Positions 45,118-53,340 of a stretch of DNA of 64,000 bases are shown piece by piece. The stretch comes from Sulfuricurvum sp. (GTDB lineage Bacteria > Campylobacterota > Campylobacteria > Campylobacterales > Sulfurimonadaceae). The stretch is from contig JAUYAU010000017.1 of NCBI GenBank assembly GCA_030693335.1, positions 1 to 64,000 on the forward strand. Direction: 5' to 3'. The notes beneath the pieces were generated by a model. That model was not told the origin of the DNA. It was given only the letters and a program-made list of their open reading frames with translations, and ran no database searches. Each line of letters begins with the position of its first letter. The stretch's first letter is position 1. The position numbers were made by a program, and so were the translations under genes.

Positions 45118-45186
45118 CCGTTCGTGGTGAGCCTGTCGAACCATGAATGAAAACCGTTAACCCTTCGACAAGCTCAGGGCGAACGG
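45118..45186. repeat. REP-like imperfect inverted repeat
   Basis: Two 23-nt arms (45118-45140 and 45164-45186) are imperfect reverse complements: CCGTTCGTGGTGAGCCTGTC and the complement of the arm ending GGGCGAACGG. Each resembles intergenic palindromic repeats seen in many bacterial genomes that carry GTTCG...GAGC.TGTCGAA. It lies between the convergent bcp and porin-like genes. No transposase is nearby. Confidence 0.7.
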
Positions 45187-45200
45187 AATCACGGAGAGAT

Positions 45201-46790
45201 TTAAAATCTGTAACGAATGTAGGCACGAATGTCTTGTGCTTTATCAACGAAATTAATTGCACCTGGCATACTACTTGAAATTGCAGTAGGTGTACCTGTT
45301 TGACTTCCAAAGAAGCCGTTGCTTCCTGCATAGTCATAATCGATATAGGTATAACGAAGCTGGAAAGTCAAGATGTCACCAACAAGAGGCTCTGTAAAAT
45401 ATACTTCATACGCATCTCCACGCACTGCGATTTTTGAACCGATCATACTATCTTCGCCATAGGTGATTGGACGCCAGTTGTTTGAACCATGGTTGAATTC
45501 AACGCCCCAACGCCCTTCATCACTAATGAGAGATGGAAATTGTGCTCCAAGCCAGTAGCTGTAGCCAGTTTCTTCATTGTTCGAACCAAGCATTGTTTTG
45601 GTAGCTTTCGGATTGGTTTTTGACATTGCACCGCTAACAAAGAACGTAGTGTCGTCTAAAAATTCGCTCCAGCCATTACCTATACCGTTAACCATTGCAA
45701 ACGCAGTAGCAGTGTGTAGACCACCGACTGTTTCCATACTATAATCAGTATTGCTCATGGCATCTACACGGTCTATGAGGTTATTAGCATAGGTATATTG
45801 CATACCGACAGAATATTGTTTATCATCGTAAGGGACAACGATCACTCCAATCATATCGACATTGTTAGTTGTAGCGTCTTTTCCACTGTAAGGAGCAGAG
45901 CTAAAACGCGGTTCAGCATTGCTCATTCCACGGCCTGCGCAGAGTTTGAAATACGAACCGTCCAAGCCTGTCAATTCTTCCATTCCAAATTTCGCACTCG
46001 CACCGTCAAACTCTACATTGACGGTATGTGCTAAGGGTGAAGAAGCGGGATCATCATCACGTAAATTGATAAGATGTCCGTTAGTAGATGGGCGACGACC
46101 GATACTGAGAGTCCATGGGATATCTGCTCCCAAAAATTCATCGTCTTGGTAATAGAAATAGGCTGAGCGGACACGTAAAGTATCATTGTGTGCTGCTTCT
46201 GAGCTAACCCAGTCAAATCCATCCATCCCCGTAGAAGACGTAGGAAGCGTTGAACGTTGACCAAAGAGTTTGTTGTAAGCGAGCTGACCTGTGAAGCTAA
46301 GGTTTTTAGTAGCCGCATAGTTCATGTTAAGCCACAAACGGTTGCTAAAAAGAGCATCATTTTTTTGTTTTGAACCATCTGCCATTTTGTACTGAAGATT
46401 GTCGTAGCTAGTGCGGAAATCAACGCCGAATTTCAGGTTGTTACCATTGGTTCTCTTATTGAGAGTACTTAGCTGATCATGAATATCTTCAAGCTGTTCA
46501 GGAACACTTTTTTGATCATCATCTTTTTCGACAGCAATTTTTATTTTACCTGAAGTGGCTTTTGCAGGTTTTACATCATCCTCATCATCTTCAACGGCAA
46601 TTTTGATTTTGCTTGGAGTGGCTTTTTCAGCTGGTGCTGATTTTTCAGCTTTCATATTTGCAAGCTCTGCTTTAAGAGCATTCATCTCTTTTTCCATAGC
46701 TTCAAAGCGCTGCAGCATCGTTCCCTCAGCCATAACAGTGGTTGATATAAGAGCCGCTGCGACAACGGAACCTAAAAATCGGTGTTTCAT
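45201..46790 (-). CDS. DUF3373-type outer membrane protein
   Basis: A 529-aa predicted outer membrane protein. A signal peptide (MKHRFLGSVVAAALISTTVMA) is followed by a coiled-coil-like helix (residues about 25-55) and then a 14-residue-spaced duplicated motif, KIKIAVEDDEDD and KIKIAVEKDDDQ. The rest is a beta barrel ending DIRAYIRYRF, with the C-terminal Phe of BAM substrates. It resembles the DUF3373 porin-like family found in sulfur-oxidising Campylobacterota. The substrate of the pore is unknown. Confidence 0.85.
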   Translation of the reverse strand: MKHRFLGSVVAAALISTTVMAEGTMLQRFEAMEKEMNALKAELANMKAEKSAPAEKATPSKIKIAVEDDEDDVKPAKATSGKIKIAVEKDDDQKSVPEQLEDIHDQLSTLNKRTNGNNLKFGVDFRTSYDNLQYKMADGSKQKNDALFSNRLWLNMNYAATKNLSFTGQLAYNKLFGQRSTLPTSSTGMDGFDWVSSEAAHNDTLRVRSAYFYYQDDEFLGADIPWTLSIGRRPSTNGHLINLRDDDPASSPLAHTVNVEFDGASAKFGMEELTGLDGSYFKLCAGRGMSNAEPRFSSAPYSGKDATTNNVDMIGVIVVPYDDKQYSVGMQYTYANNLIDRVDAMSNTDYSMETVGGLHTATAFAMVNGIGNGWSEFLDDTTFFVSGAMSKTNPKATKTMLGSNNEETGYSYWLGAQFPSLISDEGRWGVEFNHGSNNWRPITYGEDSMIGSKIAVRGDAYEVYFTEPLVGDILTFQLRYTYIDYDYAGSNGFFGSQTGTPTAISSSMPGAINFVDKAQDIRAYIRYRF

Positions 46791-46955
46791 TCTAACTCCT
46801 TAATATTTTTAATACTTATGTAATAAGCTTACTTATTGTTGCAACGATATTAGCAAAGTTAATATAAAAAGAGTTTAAAAATAACAAAAAATGATGAATT
46901 TATTTCAATTGTGTGGTGATTATGATACAAAAGACAAATTAAAGACTTTCTTTAG

Positions 46956-46961
46956 TATAAT
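46956..46961 (+). promoter_or_regulatory. -10 element of rpsB
   Basis: A TATAAT with a T-rich upstream region, 157 nt before the rpsB ATG. It predicts a leader of about 150 nt. The 46791-47117 gap holds this promoter, the leader and, near 46800-46860, the A/T-rich upstream region of the porin-like gene. Confidence 0.6.
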
Positions 46962-46967
46962 TCGCCC

Positions 46968-47117
46968 GATTTTCTCTGCCGCTTTTTTAAGTCGCGTGAA
47001 AAAATTCGCAAGCGAATCTCAAGTTTGTTCTCGTGCATCCGGTGCATCATCGGCTCTGTTATAAGAATCGCCCAAGTAAACGAAGAACAAAATATTTTAT
47101 TTAAAAGGAGTCTTTTC
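46968..47117 (+). promoter_or_regulatory. Structured leader of rpsB-tsf
   Basis: The leader contains a tight hairpin (ATTCGC 47004-47009 with GCGAAT 47012-47017) and an 8-bp long-range pairing (TTTGTTCT 47024-47031 with AGAACAAA 47084-47091, extendable past one bulge). Together they could enclose a small inner TGCA/TGCA stem. Such structure before rpsB suggests S2 autoregulation, known in E. coli for rpsB, but the fold is my own and untested. Confidence 0.4.
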
Positions 47118-47885
47118 ATGGTAACTATGAAAGATTTATTGGAGTGCGGTGTTCACTTCGGTCACCAAACACGTCGTTGGAATCCAAAAATGAAGAAATA
47201 CATTTTTGGCGTTCGTAAGAACATCTATATTATTGATCTTCAAAAAACATTGCGTTTTTTCCGTGCTGCATACCAGCAGGTTCTTGATGCAGCTGCTGAG
47301 GGTCAAACAGTTCTTTTCGTAGGAACTAAAAAGCAAGCACGTGTTGCAGTTCGTGATGCAGCAATCGCATGTGGCATGCCATATGTTGACAATCGCTGGT
47401 TGGGTGGAATGTTGACAAACTTTCCAACAATCCAAAAATCAATTCGTAAACTTGATATCATCGAAGAGATGCAAGCTAATGGTCAAATGGGTCTTTTAAC
47501 TAAAAAAGAAGCATTGATGATGAATCGTCAAAAAGAAAAATTGATTGCATACCTTGGTGGTATCCGTCACATGAAAACTTTACCTGACATGATGTTCGTT
47601 GTTGATGCAGTTAAAGAGCACATCGCAGTTCAAGAAGCTCGTAATCTTGGTATCCGTATCGTTGCTCCTCTTGACACTAACTGTGATCCGGACGTTATTG
47701 ACATTCCAATCCCTGGAAATGACGATGCAATCCGTTCTATCCAACTTTTCTGTAAAGAAATGGCAGAAGCGATTAACGAAGGTAAAGCACTTCGTAATAG
47801 CGGAAGCGATGATGCGGCAGTAGAAGAAGCGACTGCAGAAGAAGTTTTCGAAGCGGCATCTGAAGAAGCAGCAGAGGAAGCGTAA
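47118..47885 (+). CDS. rpsB: 30S ribosomal protein S2
   Basis: A 255-aa S2 from ATG 47118 ([23 protein letters not shown]), 8 nt after AAAAGGAG; the frame is open further upstream but has no family support. [33 protein letters not shown] and PVDTN-like [13 protein letters not shown] are conserved. The C terminus is an acidic Glu/Ala tail. tsf follows after 2 nt. Confidence 0.97.
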   Translation: MVTMKDLLECGVHFGHQTRRWNPKMKKYIFGVRKNIYIIDLQKTLRFFRAAYQQVLDAAAEGQTVLFVGTKKQARVAVRDAAIACGMPYVDNRWLGGMLTNFPTIQKSIRKLDIIEEMQANGQMGLLTKKEALMMNRQKEKLIAYLGGIRHMKTLPDMMFVVDAVKEHIAVQEARNLGIRIVAPLDTNCDPDVIDIPIPGNDDAIRSIQLFCKEMAEAINEGKALRNSGSDDAAVEEATAEEVFEAASEEAAEEA

Positions 47886-47887
47886 TC

Positions 47888-48955
47888 ATGGCAGATGTAA
47901 CAGCAGCTATGGTAAAAGACCTCAGAGCGGCAACCGATGCCCCGATGATGGACTGTAAAAAAGCACTCACTGAGTGTGATGGCGATATGGAAAAAGCGAA
48001 AGAATTTTTACGTGATCGCGGTATGTCACAAACTGCCAAAAAAGCGGATCGTGTTGCAGCTGAGGGACTTTTGGGTCTTAAAGTTTCTGAAACATTTGCT
48101 TCTGCTTCTTTGGTAGAAATTAACTCTGAAACCGATTTCGTTGCAAAAAATGACGGATTTATGACTCTTGTGGGCAATACAGCAGCGCATGTATTTACAA
48201 CAGGTGTCAGTACGGTAGAAGAATTGAATGAAACATCGTATGAAACAGGTACTTTCTCTGAGTATTTCACAGCACAAGTTGCCCGTATCGGTGAAAAAAT
48301 CGTAACGCGTCGTTTTGTGACTCTTAATGCGGGTGAGAATGGTTGTGTAAACGGTTACGTTCACTCAAATGGCCGTGTTGGGGTTTTGGTAGCAATCACT
48401 TGTGATTCTCAAAAAACTGCCGATGCAATGGCACCGTTTGTTAAAAACATAGCAATGCACGCAGCGGCGATGAAACCTACTACAATGAGTTATCATGATT
48501 TTGATGCTAAATTCGTAGAAGAAGAGACGATTGGTCGTATTGAAGCGATCAAAACTGAGAACGAAGAACTTGCACGTTTGAAAAAACCTCTCAAGAACGT
48601 TCCTCAGTATATTTCTATGATGCAATTGACTCCTGAAGTTATGGCAACAGCAGAAGAAGCGATCAAAGCTAAGTTATTAGCAGATGGAAAACCTGAAAAA
48701 ATTTGGGCAAACATCATCCCTGGTCAATTGGCGCGTTTTGTAGCGGACAATACAACTTTGGATAAAGAGCTTGCATTGTTGGATCAAAACTTTGTTATGG
48801 ACGATACGTTATCTGTAGCTCAAGCTCTTGCAAAAGAAGCTGCGGCTCATGGCGGTACGGCACAAATCGTTGAATTTGTAAAATACGAAGTCGGTGAAGG
48901 TATTGAAAAACAAGTCAATGACTTTGCTGCAGAAGTAGCTGCACAAATGGCGTAA
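47888..48955 (+). CDS. tsf: Elongation factor Ts
   Basis: A 355-aa EF-Ts, the guanine-nucleotide exchange factor for EF-Tu. The UBA-like N terminus ([19 protein letters not shown]) and the core TDFVAKND motif are present. At 355 residues it is longer than the 283-aa E. coli protein through an enlarged core, as is common in this phylum. A strong terminator follows. Confidence 0.97.
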   Translation: MADVTAAMVKDLRAATDAPMMDCKKALTECDGDMEKAKEFLRDRGMSQTAKKADRVAAEGLLGLKVSETFASASLVEINSETDFVAKNDGFMTLVGNTAAHVFTTGVSTVEELNETSYETGTFSEYFTAQVARIGEKIVTRRFVTLNAGENGCVNGYVHSNGRVGVLVAITCDSQKTADAMAPFVKNIAMHAAAMKPTTMSYHDFDAKFVEEETIGRIEAIKTENEELARLKKPLKNVPQYISMMQLTPEVMATAEEAIKAKLLADGKPEKIWANIIPGQLARFVADNTTLDKELALLDQNFVMDDTLSVAQALAKEAAAHGGTAQIVEFVKYEVGEGIEKQVNDFAAEVAAQMA

Positions 48956-48957
48956 CT

Positions 48958-48985
48958 CTAAAAAAGCGAATTTTCGCTTTTTTAG
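48958..48985. terminator. Intrinsic terminator of rpsB-tsf
   Basis: CTAAAAAAGCGAA and TTCGCTTTTTTAG form a 13-bp stem with a 2-nt loop, with a T-rich tail (CCCCTCTTTTT) on the plus strand. It begins 2 nt after the tsf stop. Confidence 0.85.
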
Positions 48986-49010
48986 CCCCTCTTTTTAACC
49001 TCTTTTTCTC

Positions 49011-49016
49011 TATAAT
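49011..49016 (+). promoter_or_regulatory. -10 element placing transcription start at the ABC ATPase ATG
   Basis: A TATAAT ends 6 nt before the A of ATG 49023. The predicted start is at or next to the start codon, and there is no Shine-Dalgarno sequence, so the mRNA may be leaderless. T-rich sequence lies upstream. Confidence 0.55.
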
Positions 49017-49022
49017 TCTCAC

Positions 49023-49667
49023 ATGAACCTTTTAAAAGCAACTTCTTTATCACATGCATTTGAATACCCATTGTTTAAAGATATCTCTTTGGAGCTTAAT
49101 TCTCAAGAATCTATGGCTATTATTGGTGTCAGCGGGAGTGGAAAATCAACGTTGATGCATATTCTCTCTTCTATGCTAGTGCCTAATGAAGGGAGCGTAG
49201 AACTTTTTGGACAGGACATTTATCAATTAAATGAAAAAGAGATGGTTCGGCTGCGTCGGCATGATTTAGGACTTATTTACCAAAGCCATTATCTGTTTAA
49301 GGGTTTTAGCGGTTATGAGAATCTGGAAGTAGCAGCATTAATGGCGAATGAAACCATCGATGACGCTTTGTTAAGGTCCTTGGGGATCGATAAAGTATGC
49401 CATCAAAAAGTGACAGAACTCTCAGGCGGACAACAGCAGCGAGTATCCATAGCACGCGTATTATCCAAAAAGCCGCGACTGATTTTTGCGGATGAGCCGA
49501 CGGGAAATCTGGACCATGCAACGGCACAAGAGGTTATGAATATTTTCTTTAACTATCTTAAAGAGCACAATGCAGGGATGATCTTGGTAACGCATGATGA
49601 ATCATTGGCATCTCAATGTAAGTACATTTATCGTATGCACGATGGTATTTTAACCAAGGTTCAATAG
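49023..49667 (+). CDS. ABC transporter ATP-binding protein (LolD-like)
   Basis: A 214-aa ATPase. Walker [10 protein letters not shown] is at about 39-47, the signature is LSGGQQQR, Walker B is [12 protein letters not shown] and the H-loop lies in VTHDESLA. The sequence is of the LolD/MacB/FtsE type, which partners with FtsX-like permeases. No permease gene is adjacent. The neighbour fliR starts 1 nt after its stop, an arrangement I recall from Campylobacter (near Cj1180). Confidence 0.9.
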   Translation: MNLLKATSLSHAFEYPLFKDISLELNSQESMAIIGVSGSGKSTLMHILSSMLVPNEGSVELFGQDIYQLNEKEMVRLRRHDLGLIYQSHYLFKGFSGYENLEVAALMANETIDDALLRSLGIDKVCHQKVTELSGGQQQRVSIARVLSKKPRLIFADEPTGNLDHATAQEVMNIFFNYLKEHNAGMILVTHDESLASQCKYIYRMHDGILTKVQ

Positions 49668-49668
49668 T

Positions 49669-50433
49669 ATGGAATGGGCGCAATTGTTTAGCGAGGGACG
49701 AACAGCAGCTTTTATTTTACTTTTTGTGCGATTCGGTTCTTTGTTTATGGCCGTTCCTATTTTTTCCCATGCTAACATACCTATGTCACTCAAAGCTGCT
49801 ATGGCATTTTTTTTTACGGTGGTCTTTTATGATTCCTTGCCGGTGTTGCAAATTCCCACAGATGCACTGACGATGAGCGTCGCTATTTTGGGTGAGATGC
49901 TGTTCGGATTAGCGGTGGGAATCATTTTACAGCTAGCTTATCATGTTATTACCTTCGCAGGGGGACAGATATCTTTTATGATGGGCTTTTCACTCGCATC
50001 GGCGATTGATCCACAATCGGGTGTATCGATGCCAATTGTAAGTCAGTTCTTGGCTCTTGTTGCGTTGATGATATTGCTTGCATTGGATTTGCATCATTGG
50101 ATTATACTATTGGCTTCTGCATCAATTGCAACCGTTCCCTTGGGCGGATTTATGGTTACCCCTGAATTATTTCAATATATCATGCACGGAATGTTAAACA
50201 TGTTTGTGGTTGGATTTATGATAGCCTTTCCTATAACCGCACTCTCTATGCTGGCAGATGTTATTTTTGGAATGCTTATGAAAACCATGCCTCAGTTTAA
50301 CTTATTGGTTATTGGTATGCCTATTAAAATTGGAGTCGCATTTTTAGTACTTATGGCAACTCTGGCAGCCACGATGATGATTGTTGCTTCGCAGATGCAA
50401 AGTGCCTATAACTTTTTGGAAAAGTTACTGTAA
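49669..50433 (+). CDS. fliR: Flagellar export apparatus protein FliR
   Basis: A 254-aa FliR with several membrane helices (FILLFVRFGSLFMAVPIF; ALVALMILLALDLHHWIILL) and the C-terminal LLVIGMPIKIGVAFLVLM helix. FliR forms the export gate with FliP and FliQ. It starts directly after the ABC ATPase gene, and its end overlaps the convergent PLD-like gene by 9 nt. Confidence 0.96.
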   Translation: MEWAQLFSEGRTAAFILLFVRFGSLFMAVPIFSHANIPMSLKAAMAFFFTVVFYDSLPVLQIPTDALTMSVAILGEMLFGLAVGIILQLAYHVITFAGGQISFMMGFSLASAIDPQSGVSMPIVSQFLALVALMILLALDLHHWIILLASASIATVPLGGFMVTPELFQYIMHGMLNMFVVGFMIAFPITALSMLADVIFGMLMKTMPQFNLLVIGMPIKIGVAFLVLMATLAATMMIVASQMQSAYNFLEKLL

Positions 50434-50907
50434 GTAAGATTTGGAACGCTTTAGTAAGGTAGTAATTTGTTTTTGTGCTGCAAGCACCAGTAAAGATTCA
50501 TCGCTGCACCATACACTTGAAACATTCTCGCTTAAACTTTTTTCATTAAGTGATCCGGATAAATGACAGACAAGGCTGTTGTCAATCAGAATAAGGGTGT
50601 CAGTCAGGTCACGCGGCGTATAACTGTAAAGAGTTACACCTTCATACGCAATAAAGCGTAGAGCGTCTCCTGATGGCTTGGAAACAATAAGGTTAAGATG
50701 TATTCCGTGAGAAATTGAACGCAGTATGCTTTTACTCAATGAGGGATAGTTTAAGGATGGTGTGAGAATAATAATCTCTTTTTGGCTGTTTTTGAGATGT
50801 TTTTGAAGATAATGATTAAAACGGCTCCCTTCATCCGGGAGTAAAAATGGGAAAATGTTAGCATTTGCAATGGTAATTGTAAAAAGTAGGGCGATTAGTT
50901 TTATCAT
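50425..50907 (-). CDS. Secreted PLD-like protein with degenerate HKD motif
   Basis: A 160-aa protein with a signal peptide (MIKLIALLFTITIANANIF). The fold resembles one half of a phospholipase D domain: KNSQKEIIILTPSLNYP and GIHLNLIVSKPSG, then TLILIDNSLVCHLSGSLNEKS, which keeps the IDN...GS.N pattern of PLD enzymes. The catalytic HxK is not seen (DLTD replaces it), so catalysis is doubtful. It lies on the opposite strand between fliR and the acidic receiver gene. Confidence 0.65.
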   Translation of the reverse strand: MIKLIALLFTITIANANIFPFLLPDEGSRFNHYLQKHLKNSQKEIIILTPSLNYPSLSKSILRSISHGIHLNLIVSKPSGDALRFIAYEGVTLYSYTPRDLTDTLILIDNSLVCHLSGSLNEKSLSENVSSVWCSDESLLVLAAQKQITTLLKRSKSYLQ

Positions 50908-50984
50908 TTTATTTATTTTTAGTTACAATCATACCATGTAGTGCACAGTGATGCAATAGTAAAGTAAGAGAGGTTTGGCGTATA

Positions 50985-52394
50985 ATGAAAATTTTGTTGT
51001 TGAATGATAATCCGGTTGTACGCAAACTAGTAGCGTTAAGTGCGCAAAAAACAAAAGATGAATTGAGTGTTATTTGGTCTGTGGATGAAGTTGAGGGTGA
51101 CTCTTATGATTTGCTGATAGTTGATGATGCTCATTACAGTGACGAATCGATGGCTGCATTGAGAGATAAGATTCAGTATAAAACATCCCTTTTGATGGCC
51201 ACACGCGGAAATTCAACACCTAGCGGATTTGAGAAAGTCATCAATAAGCCTTTTTTGCCAACAGACTTGGTTGATTTATTTTCCCAAATTGATAAAGATC
51301 TATCGTCATCAGCACCAAAAGCTGCTGAAGAAAAGGGCAAAGCTATTGTCTTGGATGATGTGATTGAAAAAGAATTAGCAGAAAACGAAAACTTTGATAC
51401 GATTAATATAGACGAAGATCTGAATTTTGATGATTTTGATATTGATGTAGAAGATGAGATCGAAGCAGCGGTAAAAACAAATGTACTGGATCATGAAGAA
51501 GTCCAAGAACTACAAGACCTTCTTGATGATACGGATAATTTTGATATTGATGATGAGATAACAGACACAAATCATATTGTCAGTAATGATGATTTGCTCG
51601 AATCGTTAGATGATGACATTTTGCAGACTCTTGAAACTGAAAACTCAATTGTGAATGCGGAAAATGATTTGCAAGAAGTAATGGAGGAATTTGATTTTGA
51701 TGAAGAACTGTTCGCACAAGAAGAAGAGCCAGTAAAGGCAATAGAAGAAGCTTTTGAAGATGAAGATTTATTAGGATCTTTAGATGAAGAATTTGCTGAG
51801 TTGGCCGAAGTAAGTGACGGGGAAGACACAGCGGCTGATGAGACAGAGACAACAGTTGATGAAGCGTTGGATGATTTGGATGCGCTTTTATTGGATGATT
51901 TAGGTATGATGGATGATGAAGAGCTCTCCGCTTTGGAATCAACCCATGATGCATTAAGTGATGATGAGTTTGGTGAACTGGAACAGCAGATACAAGAAGC
52001 GGTTGAAGAACTTGGATTTGAAGATTTAGAGCAAGGACTAGATGAAATTGAGATGGAAGAGTTAAGCAGCTTCGAGGGGCTTGCTGATCTTGACAGTTTA
52101 AGCGAAAGAGATATAAAGCTTGCCATTGGCGAAGAAGTAGAAGAGGTTGAAACAGACACGGAAATGTTAAGTGAAGCAATAGAAGAATCTTCCATGCTTG
52201 AGTTGGAAGATGAGCTTGAAAATATCGATACAGAGCTAATAAAAGGATCGGAAGAAGAACTTCATCATGGAACCCCGGCTGAGGGGATAGATGCACTCCA
52301 AGCTCTTCTTAAAGCGCTCTCTAACGAAGAAGTATCGAAAACACTTAAGGGGCTTAGCATTAATATCAATATCAATTTCGGGAATGAGAAGTGA
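50985..52394 (+). CDS. Acidic receiver-domain protein
   Basis: A 469-aa protein. Residues 1-105 read as a response-regulator receiver fold: N7/D8 after the first strand, Asp47 in LLIVDDAHYS at the phospho-acceptor place, Thr73 in LLMATRG and Lys88-Pro89 in VINKPFLPTDL. Residues about 110-440 are extremely rich in Asp and Glu with repeated short DDEL-like units and no evident fold. A C-terminal motif [11 protein letters not shown] ends the protein. Between fliR and gmk, Campylobacter also encodes a highly acidic protein (near Cj1178), so the position is conserved. It overlaps gmk by 4 nt. Function unknown. Confidence 0.75.
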   Translation: MKILLLNDNPVVRKLVALSAQKTKDELSVIWSVDEVEGDSYDLLIVDDAHYSDESMAALRDKIQYKTSLLMATRGNSTPSGFEKVINKPFLPTDLVDLFSQIDKDLSSSAPKAAEEKGKAIVLDDVIEKELAENENFDTINIDEDLNFDDFDIDVEDEIEAAVKTNVLDHEEVQELQDLLDDTDNFDIDDEITDTNHIVSNDDLLESLDDDILQTLETENSIVNAENDLQEVMEEFDFDEELFAQEEEPVKAIEEAFEDEDLLGSLDEEFAELAEVSDGEDTAADETETTVDEALDDLDALLLDDLGMMDDEELSALESTHDALSDDEFGELEQQIQEAVEELGFEDLEQGLDEIEMEELSSFEGLADLDSLSERDIKLAIGEEVEEVETDTEMLSEAIEESSMLELEDELENIDTELIKGSEEELHHGTPAEGIDALQALLKALSNEEVSKTLKGLSINININFGNEK

Positions 52395-53014
52395 ATAAAG
52401 AAAGTGGTGCTATTTTAGTTCTATCGGGGCCTAGTGGTGCTGGAAAAAGTTCTTTGATCAATAAAATTATAAAAGATATCGGACCAACTTATTTTTCAAT
52501 TTCTACGACTACGCGTGCAATGCGTGAGGGCGAAATAGATGGTGTTGACTACCATTTTGTAAGCGAAGAGGTATTTGCGCAAGATATCGAAGCAGAGATG
52601 TTTCTGGAATATGCGGTTGTTCATGGAAATCACTATGGCACTTCGTTGGGACCAGTAAAAACAGCCCTGAAAGAGGGAAAGCTTGTTATTTTTGACATTG
52701 ATGTACAAGGTAATGATGCAGTACAAAATAGATTGGGAGATATTACAACGTCAGTGTTTATCACGACCCCTACGCTGAAGGAATTGAATAAAAGACTTGT
52801 GAACCGTTCAACGGACAGTGATGAAGTTATTGCGAATCGTTTAGAAATGGCCAAGCGAGAAGTTCAGCGTATTAGCGAGTACGATTATTTAATTGTGAAT
52901 GATGATTTGGATGAAGCAGCGGAGATTTTGGTGTCCATTGCAAAAGCCGCACGGATGAAAATTCCAACCTTGCAGATAAATGAATTTATTCAAATGTGGG
53001 AAGCACAAGCCTAG
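52391..53014 (+). CDS. gmk: Guanylate kinase
   Basis: A 207-aa GMP kinase. P-loop [13 protein letters not shown] is near residues 9-21, and [20 protein letters not shown] binds GMP. It starts at GTG 52391, overlapping the stop of the acidic gene (GTGA). Confidence 0.96.
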   Translation: MNKESGAILVLSGPSGAGKSSLINKIIKDIGPTYFSISTTTRAMREGEIDGVDYHFVSEEVFAQDIEAEMFLEYAVVHGNHYGTSLGPVKTALKEGKLVIFDIDVQGNDAVQNRLGDITTSVFITTPTLKELNKRLVNRSTDSDEVIANRLEMAKREVQRISEYDYLIVNDDLDEAAEILVSIAKAARMKIPTLQINEFIQMWEAQA

Positions 53015-53088
53015 ATAGTTATAAGGACGATTACAGCATTGAGCCGTTATACTACCTCATTAAATTTCTTAGAGAAGGATGTCTGAAT

Positions 53089-53337
53089 ATGGCAATGCCT
53101 AGTGGATCAGAATTACTGTTAATTTTCGGAATAGTTGTGTTGCTTTTCGGTGCGAAAAAAATCCCCGATCTTGCTAAAAGTATCGGTCAAGGGATCCGTG
53201 GATTCAAAAAAGAGATGAAAGACGAGGATACGGCACCGCCTCCTACGGCTAATGTGACTCCAGAAGCTCCAAAGCAAGTAGAAAACGTTACCACAGTAGA
53301 CGCAGAGCCTGTTCAAGAAACTACCAAACAAGCGTAA
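53089..53337 (+). CDS. tatA: Twin-arginine translocase subunit TatA
   Basis: An 82-aa protein from ATG 53089. A short membrane helix ([19 protein letters not shown]) is followed by the amphipathic helix ([20 protein letters not shown]) and a polar tail, the TatA/E pattern with the [10 protein letters not shown] hinge. Earlier in-frame starts lie within gmk. argS follows 3 nt later. Confidence 0.93.
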   Translation: MAMPSGSELLLIFGIVVLLFGAKKIPDLAKSIGQGIRGFKKEMKDEDTAPPPTANVTPEAPKQVENVTTVDAEPVQETTKQA

Positions 53338-53340
53338 ATC

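Noticed and set aside
50981-50986. TATAAT overlapping the ATG of the acidic receiver gene
   Set aside because: As a promoter it would start transcription inside the gene; an AGAGAGG ribosome site upstream supports a longer mRNA, so this is probably chance.
51572-52296. Two long minus-strand open frames (207 and 238 aa) opposite the acidic receiver gene
   Set aside because: They are low-complexity (Ser-rich or Leu/His/Pro-rich) shadows of the Asp/Glu-rich coding strand, without ribosome sites or family similarity.
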